DNA of 64,000 bases from Ceratopteris richardii (Eukaryota; Streptophyta; Polypodiopsida; Polypodiales; Pteridaceae), in assembly GCA_020310875.1 (NCBI GenBank), contig CM035407.1, positions 93,542,733 to 93,606,732 of the forward strand. Reading direction: 5' to 3'. The position numbers and the translations under genes were made by a program. Of the stretch, positions 56,346-64,000 are shown one piece after another. Within the stretch, counting starts at the first letter, position 1. Each line of letters opens with the position of its first letter. The notes under the pieces were generated by a model, which had not been told where the DNA came from, ran no database searches, and saw only the letters and a list, made by a program, of their open reading frames with translations.

Positions 56346-57368
56346 ATCTATGATTAGTGCAATAATACTAGGTGATAACATGCATCAACTAATTATCAAA
56401 GTGCATCCCCTACTACTACTAATTGCAATGCTAGTAAATAGTGAGAAAACAACTACATAATGAGATCCTTTGCTATGTTGCATTCCTTTGGGAGTCCAAG
56501 CATCCAAGCTTCTACCCATCGAGTGGCATAATATGTATGGATAAGAAGAAATTCTTGACCGCAAATTTTGAAGGTTGCGTCATCATACCAATGAAATCTA
56601 ATCCCCACTTTTGAAAATGTTCAAAAGGAAAAATAAGTTGTAAGGGGAATAGGTGCACTATCTACATTTCTCAAGTACATTGAGAAGGATCACATCTTTC
56701 GACATAGGCCCATATACCTTGGTGAATTGCAAGACATCATAAACCAATCTAAAGGATCTCTTTAATAGTAAAATATATGCCAAAATGTCAACAACAATAC
56801 ATGTGTGGGTTTTGTAATTACAATAGGTATCTTATGGTCTAGTATATAACACAATTGTATTCTTTTGACATCTCAATAGTACATCTAATCAATAATTAAT
56901 GAAAAAGGTTGGCCATATAGTGCTTATTTTTGTGGGGTTGATGTTGGTACTATGGAGGGTGAAATTCCATTAGGGGTAAGGTCATCTTTTACTCATACTA
57001 GGTTGTTATTCTTCAGTTCAAGTTAGAGTTTCATGAAATATTCAAAATGTTAGAATTTGGAAATTCATTATTGATACCCTCTAATGGTTCCCCCAAATCA
57101 AATTCGGATAAGAAATTTGCAACTCCATGACAAAATCCTAATATTTGCACTATATCATAATTGATTTTTTGTAGAAGTAAGACAAAATGAGTTAGCCATC
57201 CAACCAGTTTTTGTTGCTTAACTAGATGATTCTAACTCCATGTGCAAGTAGTGCACTTTTACAAAAGTAAGTATACTTGAATTTACAATGGATTAATTAC
57301 ATAAGACTTCATGGCCAATATGCTAATCATCCAAGTATGTGGGATTGGACTCTCTTGCACCAATAGGA
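56346..57368. other. Unassigned sequence
   Basis: No coding motif, LTR or tandem repeat recognised. It separates element B from A2 and may be old element debris. Confidence 0.4.
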
Positions 57369-57922
57369 GCTACCAAGGTTCCCAATTGTGGGATCCGGGG
57401 CAATGGTGAGCAGCCCCCATTGGGGGGTCCAAGGGGGCTAGAGGGCCCCTTGGCTGGGGGTTCCTAGGAGGTCAACGGGCCCCTTGGTGGGGGTCCGGGG
57501 GTAGCACCCCCAGTGCGATGGTAAAGGGAACATTCCATGGAATATTCCCTCGCAAAGTCATAAATCATTTATATTTGTTAGGTTGGTTTAACTGACCTAA
57601 GCCATGTATGGAAACTATGCATGTGGTGGCCACCCATGCTCTACCACCCATGTATAGCCGTTTGTGGAAGGCTACCAATTATCCTATATATACATGACTC
57701 TTGCACTACTTAAGATATGGAATCGAGCCAGCATACCTCTACCGTGTATCTCCATATCTAGAGTTTTCTAAATCATCATTTAAGCTCTACCTTGAGAGCA
57801 CATGGGTGGACAATGCCATCATCTTTGTACTTCTAGTTAGTAGAAAATTGTTAAGATTCTCCTATATCTATTGTCTTCTCTGCTACCACTCTTGTGTTAT
57901 ACATCGTAACTATTTTCTTACA
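57369..57922 (+). repeat. 5' LTR of element A2 with GC-rich insert
   Basis: Aligns with the A1 LTR except that a stretch of about 90 bp at 57409-57515 is G/C-rich and self-repetitive (GGGCCCCTTGG twice) where A1 has only a short GCGTAGTGCCTCCGGCAC. It ends TTTTCTTACA. The primer site is mutated to TGATATTAGAGC (57923-57934). Confidence 0.8.
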
Positions 57923-59909
57923 TGATATTAGAGCCGTAAGGTTCAAATAGCTTGAGAAGTATCACTAATTCAGCCTACTAGCATACTAGAATATCACTAG
58001 ATCATTAGAGTGATTACATGGTGGCTTCATCATCAAACACTAGTGGTGGTGCTTCAACTAATGTTCCTGTTGCACCTATTTGAATTCATCCACCTACATT
58101 CATTGAAGGGAAGCTGGATGGAACGTTCAAACTTTCTTCAATTTTGGACTCTTATGAATTACTTGACACTATTATGGAATCAATGGGATTGGATCTAGAT
58201 CCTATCCCAAGATCCAACAAATTCAAGATTGATGATTCAGCTAGATCCAGATCTTCTACGAGCTTGGAAGAGGTGGAATGCTAATGCATTATGTGCAATT
58301 GTCACTTGTGTACATGATTCTGTGCTTACTTTAGTTCAACATACTACTAAAGCACATGAGGCTTGGGGCATATTGGTTCGTCAATATGAGATCAAGAACC
58401 ACAGTAGGATACAAAATTTAGAAAATCAGGTGGCAAATGAAAAGCATTTTGATTCTGAAAAGGTTGAAGATTTTATCAAACGGATAAAACATCTTCAAGA
58501 TCAATTGGCTATAGTTGGTGTTGTTATAACACTAGAAGAGCTGGCTCAAAGATATGTGTGTATTCTTCCAGCAAAATATGATGGATTAGTAACAACCCTT
58601 AACACTTAGGAAAGACCAACTCCCCTTACATTTGAAGAGTTTTGTGCTATGCTTTTAGAAGAGGAGATGCGATTGAAGAATTGGCACATACAAGTGATGT
58701 TGCATTCTTAGCCAATGCAAAAGGAAAAGGCTCTTCTGATGGATCAAAGAAGAATCCAAAGAAGAAAAGCTCATAGGAAGTTGCTTCTATTGTGAAAAGA
58801 AAGGTCATGCCATCAAGGATTGCAGAAAGAAGCAACTTGATGAATGAAATGGGACTGTAAAATCATCTTGCAAGAACAAAGAGTTTGCAGACAACACAAA
58901 GCTAGAACTATGGGTAGCTATTGAAGACGTATGCTCATCTGCTCGAGCTTATGTTGATGAAACATGGGTTTTAGATAGTGGAGCTTCTCACCATATGACC
59001 AGTAAAAAGGGTTGGTATACTCCACTAGTGCCTCTATGGGAATCCATCAATGTAGTGGTGGGAAATGACTCCAAACATCTAGCTGAAGGAACTTGAACCA
59101 TCTCTTTTATCACTTCTCCAGACATTGAGAAAACATTATCTGATGTTCTCTATGTAGCTACACTTAAAAGAAATTTGTTGTCAGTTTCTGCAATAAGAGA
59201 TCGTGGACTCGAAGTTCACTTCAATAAGACTGGTGCAGAAAATCATGCATCTATCAAATAATGTAGTAGGAAAAGGCATAAGACATAATAACTTGTATGA
59301 GTTAAGTGCCTTAACTACTACAAAAGATAAAGATGTAAGCAGATTATGGCACCAACAGTTTGGGCATCTCCGATTTGCAGTTTTGAAAGAGATGCAAAGA
59401 ACAAAGATGGTTGCTCATTTGCCTGCATTTTCAAAGTTGTAGGAACCTTATGAAGCTTGCATGATGGGCAAGCAATAACAAAAGGCTTTTCCATGAGAGA
59501 CCAACAATCGATCTCAGGCTCCTCTAGAGTTGGTACATGCTGATCTTTGCGGTAAAATGTCTACACATGCTTTAGGAAGATCTTTCTACATTTTGCTATT
59601 AGAAGACGATTATAGTAGAAAGATGTGGGTTTATTTCATTCGAGAGAAGGCTGATGCTTTTGAAAAATTTAAAACGTGTCATAACTATGTGGAAAATTAA
59701 TCAAGGAGGAAATTGGAGAAATCTAGAAAAGATAAAGGAGGTGAAGTCTTCTCAATAGAATTCAATAATTACTGTAAGGAACATGGTGTGAAAAGGCAAC
59801 TTACCACAGCTCATACACCTCAATAAAATAGCATCCTTGAGTGTAGGAATAGGACAATAGTTGAAATCGCTCGCTATGTGTTAAAGGCTCAAGACATGCC
59901 TGATTCATT
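57369..59909 (+). mobile_element. Copia element A2, interrupted by element C
   Basis: Same family as A1 over LTR, gag, protease and integrase. It ends at 59909 inside the integrase, right after the codons for MPDSF, where the LTR of element C begins. Its remaining part may lie beyond the right edge of this window. The LTR start is uncertain (57270-57369). Confidence 0.85.
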
Positions 59910-59910
59910 T
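58018..59910 (+). pseudogene. Gag-protease-partial integrase of element A2
   Basis: ATG at 58018. A frameshift near 58205 leads to the frame at 58229-58609 (TTKAHEAWGILVRQYE). The zinc knuckle CFYCEKKGHAIKDC (about 58783-58824) and the protease LDSGASHHMTS (about 58973) follow. The integrase finger has RLWHQQFGHLRF. The core is broken by many stops and the copy ends after KAQDMPDSF. Confidence 0.85.
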
Positions 59911-60139
59911 GTTGATATATTTAGGTAGTGATGTGTGTGAACACTCTAGGACCGCCGGGGCACTTTTTTCCCTCTTTAGGAGGTTTTTTTCCCCTGACTT
60001 GTATATATGCCTATTGCCCTAATGGGCTACTTATCTTTGTACATTCTCTAGTAATACATTTAGTCTTGTGTGTTGTGCTCCAAGCTTCTTCTTCTTCCTT
60101 GTGTTGTTCGCGTGCTTCCAGAGACATCTAACTCCAACA
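59910..60139 (+). repeat. 5' LTR of element C
   Basis: TGTTGATATATTTAGG to CTAACTCCAACA, 230 bp, with a TATA-like ACTTGTATATATGCC near 60000. It is related to 39410-39598. Confidence 0.88.
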
Positions 60140-60141
60140 GT

Positions 60142-60154
60142 TGGTATCAGAGCA
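60142..60154 (+). promoter_or_regulatory. Primer-binding site of element C
   Basis: TGGTATCAGAGCA, two bases after the LTR. Confidence 0.93.
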
Positions 60155-60494
60155 GGTCGTCGCTTCTTCTAGGGTGTCATTGACACTCCTCCGTTTGTAG
60201 TCTCAGATTCGCACGAAATTTGGTGAGCATACTCAGGGTGTTTTCGAGATCAAAACGGCTTCGCTCTGTGGTGCCAAAATCGCGATCTGAGCTCGTTTCG
60301 ACTTCCGAACGCACTATCACAGCGCTTGTGTAGGCTATTTCGTCCTTTTGTGCCAAAGGTATATACCAATTTCTGTTCGCCAATTTAAGCGTCTCGAAGT
60401 CTGCTACAGGTCTAGCAAAACTCGTCTGGGCAATTCCGTTCAACTTTTTGAGATACAGTCAATTTTCTGCATCAAGGTATTTTAGTCACCGGCC
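60155..60494 (+). other. Leader of element C
   Basis: 340 bp between primer site and gag ATG; no coding feature on the plus strand. The minus-strand open frame at 60177-60443 is a shadow. Confidence 0.6.
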
Positions 60495-63400
60495 ATGGTT
60501 GAAAGCAGTGATGTATTCCGTATGTTGGCTGTTGAGGATAAGTTGGATGGTACCAACTACCCATTATGGGCTTATATGATGCGACATGTACTGGTTGCAA
60601 AAGGATTGTGGAACATTGTGCAGGGTGTTGAAAGACGTCCTGTTACACCTGTAACGATAGGTACTGCAAATACAGGTGTTGGAGCTGATGAAGATGGTGT
60701 CGAAGATGATATTCTGCAGATTCCTGTTCGTGCTGCTGTTTCTGTTGCACCTACTACAGAGCAGATTTGTTGGGATGGCAGAGATGCCCAGACACATGCA
60801 TTGATAGCTTTGTCTGTCAAACATGCCATTATTCCTCACATTCGCTCTTGTAGAACAGCAAAGGATGCTTGGGATACACTTACCACTTTGTACCAGGCTA
60901 GGAATGAGGCTCGTATTGCTTACCTCCAAAAACAGTTGGAGAGTGAGCACATGAATGAAGGTGATTCTATGGACAGTTTTCTTACAAAGATCAAAGACGT
61001 GAAGGAACAATTGATTTCTGCTGATGAGGTTATACCAGATAGCTCACTTGTGTAGACCGTTCTGAATGGTCTTCCTGATTCATATCAGAGTTTTGCCTCT
61101 ACTCTTTGGTTGATGATGAAAGGCAATCCAAATGCCTTGTCATTTGAGGAATTAGTCTCTGTTCTGTTGCAAGAAGATCAGTCCAGGCAGAACAGGTCCA
61201 TTATGTGTGTTGCAGATCAAGCTTTCGTGGCTAGTCAGAAGGGCAAAGGAAAATGGAGCTCTTCTACTAGTAAGCAGAAATCTGCAAATGCTGCACTATC
61301 GAAGAACCAAGACAAAGCTGAGAAGAAATCAGAAAAGCAGAAATTGTTCTGCAAGTACTGTAAAGGAAATGATCATATTATAAAGAACTGTCCAAAACTG
61401 GCTGCTAAAGAGGCAAAGAAGAAAGAGGTTGGAATGGTTGTTGCAGAGGCCTCTACACCAAAAACAGAGTCTACAAATCTTGTGCAGGAAGAAGAATGGG
61501 CATTTACTATTGTCTGCAGTTTTGACCCATCTTCTCATGATCAGTGCATGTCTGCAGTAGACTCAGATGTTTGGTACTTTGACAGTGGGGCGACCAAACA
61601 TATTACCTCGCAGCGCAGTTTCTTCTCTTCACTTGAGCCTGCCCCTACAGGGAATACTGTCACATGCACCAATAACTCCTCTTATCCTGTTATGGGAGTT
61701 GGTAAGATCATTTTGACTACTGCTGATGGTAGTTCTTTCACTTTGTCAGATGCTTTATTTGTGCTAGGGATAAAAAAGAACCTATTATCAGTTTCTGCAT
61801 TAGCCAAGATTGGCTTGGTTGTGAAATTCGTTGATGATAGGTGTACAGTCCATGATCTCTCAAATGGCGATGTGATCATTGCTTCTGGCATTTTATGTCG
61901 TGGGCTGTATAAGCTCATAGACTATGAAAGATCTGTGAATGATTCGGCATGTGTAGTTCATGATTCTCAGGCTATGTCTGATGCAAAGCTTTGGCATGCA
62001 CGCTTTGGTCATCTGAATTTTGCTAGTTTGTTACGCCTGCAAAAATCTGAAATGGTGTCCTCTTTGCCCAAACTTGAGGCACCTAGAAAACATGTTTGTG
62101 AAGGCTATATTCTGGGCAAAATGCAGCGTTCTTCCTTTCCAAAAGATGGTTCAGTTCGGGCTACGCAGAAATTGCAGCTTGTACATAGTGATGTCTGTGG
62201 GCTTATGCAGACACCCTCTTTTGGAAATTACCTTTACTTCGTGACTTTCATTGATGATTTTTCCAGGGATGCATGGGTATATCCACTCAAAGCAAAGTCC
62301 GAAGTGTTCATGTGCTTCAAACAGTTTTTGGTTTTGGCTGAAAATCTGTCAGCATGTAAAATGGGCACCCTCCGTTCTGATCGAGGGGGGGAATATATGT
62401 CTTCAGATTTTAATGCATTTCTGGCTGAACGTGGGATAAAACACCAGTGTACAGTGCCGTATACACCTCAACAGAATGGAGTTGCTGAATGAAAGAACAG
62501 GTCACTCATGGAGATGGTGAGGTGCATGGTCAAAAGTCAGGCTTTACCACATAGTTTCTAGCTTGAGGCTGTCATGTGTGCAACATATGTACTGAACAGG
62601 TGTCCCACTAAAGCGTTGCAGTCTATCACTCCATATGAGGCTTGGCATGACCACAAGCCATCTGTTGCTCATCTACGTGTTTTTGGTTGTTTGGCATATG
62701 CATTAGTGCCTGAACAACATCGTAGAAAATTGGATGATAAGGCAGTAACATGTATTTTTGTTGGGTACAGTTCTGAAAGTAAAGGCTATCGTCTGTATCA
62801 TCCACAGACTAAACGCATTCTGGTTAGCCGTGATGTTGTCTTTGTGGAGGATGCTATTCAGCCATTGCTTTCATGTACTAAGGAGACATTTGTTAGCTCC
62901 AAAGACATGTATGATACTTTGATGCCTCTTTTTATAGGTGGACAGGTTAGTGCTGGTCCTAATGAGGCAACTTCTCAGCCTTTGCAGGTTTCATATGATG
63001 ATGTAGATCATTCCATTTCTGATGCAGATTTACATGATGCACTTGTTGATGAGAGAGCTGATATTGAGCAGGCAAAAACTATGCCAAAATGGCTAGTGCA
63101 GACTTTGTGTGATAACAAATTAGATGCACCTTTGTCATATCATACTCGTTCAGGCTCTCATAGTACCTCCTTTGCATCAGATTGCTATGCTATGGCTGCA
63201 TCTAGTCTCTGTGATGAGAATGAGCCTGTTTCTTTTGATGAAGCACAAAATTCAGAAAATTGGATGGCTGCTATGCAATCTGAATATGATGGTATAATGA
63301 AGAATGGTACATGGTCTTTATGTGACTTGCCTCCTGGCAAGAAGGCCATTGGCACTAAGTGGGTATACAAGCTGAAGCATAAACCTGATGGTACAGTTGT

Positions 63401-63505
63401 CAGGTATAAGGCTAGGCTTGTTGCAAAGGGTTATGCACAGGAAAGAGGCATTGATTTTGATGAGACCTTTGCATCTACATGCCGTATGACTACTGTTCGG
63501 AGCAC
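60495..63505 (+). pseudogene. Gag-protease-integrase-partial RT of element C
   Basis: One frame throughout. Gag starts MVESSDVFRMLAVEDKLDGT. TAG at 61053-61055 stands in gag. The CCHC knuckle is CKYCKGNDHIIKNC (about 61350). The protease has WYFDSGATKHIT. The integrase finger has WHARFGH, but its CXXC has become C-X2-Y (CEGY), losing a zinc ligand. The DDE core shows HSDVCG, the RSDRGGEY Asp and Glu in NGVAE, followed at once by TGA (62490-62492); another TAG is at 62559-62561. The integrase C-terminus, linker and RT start (GTWSLCDLPPGKK, RYKARLVAKGYAQ) are open to the chimeric break near 63505. Confidence 0.93.
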
Positions 63506-64000
63506 TTATAGGGAATACTATCACATGTGCCAACAACTCCTCTTATCTTGTCATGGGATTTGGTAAAATCATTTTGAGTACTATTGATGCTAGTTCTTTT
63601 ACATTGTCAAATGCTTTATTTCTGCCAGGGATCAAGAAAAATCTATTATCAATTTTAGCATTAGCCAAGAACCACTTGGTTGTGAAATTTTTTGATGCTG
63701 GATGTACAATTCATGATCTCTCAAATGGAAACATTATTATTGCTTCTAGCATTTTATGTCATGGGCTGTATAAGCTCATAGATTATGCAAAATATGTGGA
63801 TGATTGAGCACGTCCAATTCAAGATTCTCAAGCTATGTCAGATGCAAAGCTTTTGCATGCACACTTTGGTCATGTGAATGTTTCTAGCTTGCTACACCTG
63901 CAGAAATATGAAATGGTGTCATCTTTGCCCAAACTTGTGCCACCTCATAAACACGTGTGAAAGCTGTATTTTGGGAAAAATAAAGTGTTCCTCCTTCCCA
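63506..64000 (+). pseudogene. Second family-C copy: protease to integrase finger, runs off the window
   Basis: Aligns with 61649-62130 of element C, but with so many substitutions that it is a different family member and not a recent duplication. The frame at 63553-63807 (GFGKIILSTIDASSFTLS) ends in TGA. The integrase finger follows with LLHAHFGHVN and a decayed Cys pair near 63955. It continues beyond 64000. Confidence 0.85.

Larger units (their letters stand above)
59910..63505 (+). mobile_element. Copia element C, 5' LTR to partial RT
   Basis: A compact 230-bp LTR, perfect primer-binding site, leader and a long polyprotein frame with three stops, all of the C-to-T or G-to-A type. At about 63505, after RT residues MTTVRS, the sequence switches to protease-region sequence of another family-C copy. 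The predicted target duplication is TCATT (59905-59909); its partner would be outside the window. Confidence 0.9.

Noticed and set aside
60564-61010. 148-codon minus-strand frame opposite element C gag
   Set aside because: Shadow of gag on the plus strand.

Overview
This window looks like intergenic DNA from a large, repeat-rich plant genome. I could support no intact host gene, rRNA or functional tRNA. The plant assignment rests on several things. There are many Ty1/copia elements, nearly all with a primer-binding site for initiator tRNA-Met. There is a LINE whose ORF1 is of the plant zinc-knuckle type. There is a CACTA (En/Spm-like) DNA transposon with a 3-bp target duplication, and there are tRNA-derived SINE heads. 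I cannot name the species; a gymnosperm or a large-genome angiosperm would fit.

Layout. 51-5400: a decayed LINE on the minus strand (ORF1 and ORF2 with endonuclease, RT and zinc-finger C-terminus). 5400-6990: its probable leader, a CpG-rich repetitive block and a SINE-like head. 7013-18004: a CACTA element with 27-bp terminal inverted repeats (TIRs), TCA target duplications and subterminal repeats. Its middle is a roughly 2.4-kb array of an 18-bp alternating purine/pyrimidine unit (TGCATATGCATGTGTGTA), and a copia element (10636-17018, TSD GTGTA) is nested inside that array. 19533-21853: a short non-coding LTR element. 23225-24425: a 1.2-kb polypurine tract. 24679-31600: copia debris. 31729-36347: the best preserved copia element, with two LTRs and one stop in gag-pol, but with most of RT and RNase H deleted. 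36585-41590: fragments of copia, LINE and SINE.

41750-64000 is a nest of copia elements on the plus strand. Element F (41750-50467) has its 5' LTR split by a 3.04-kb non-autonomous LTR element (41834-44874, TSD CATAG) that carries gene-like sequence. F is cut at 50468 by element A1. Element B (53787-56345) follows, then A2 (57369-59909), a second member of the A1 family. A2 is interrupted by element C (59910-63505), whose RT is fused to the protease region of another family-C copy running off the window.

Almost every coding region is dead. The premature stops are largely those expected from C-to-T or G-to-A change at CAG, CAA, CGA or TGG codons, as expected of methylated, silenced repeats. 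The most unusual object is the CACTA element that carries the alternating ATGCAT array. The LTR element with captured gene-like sequence comes second.
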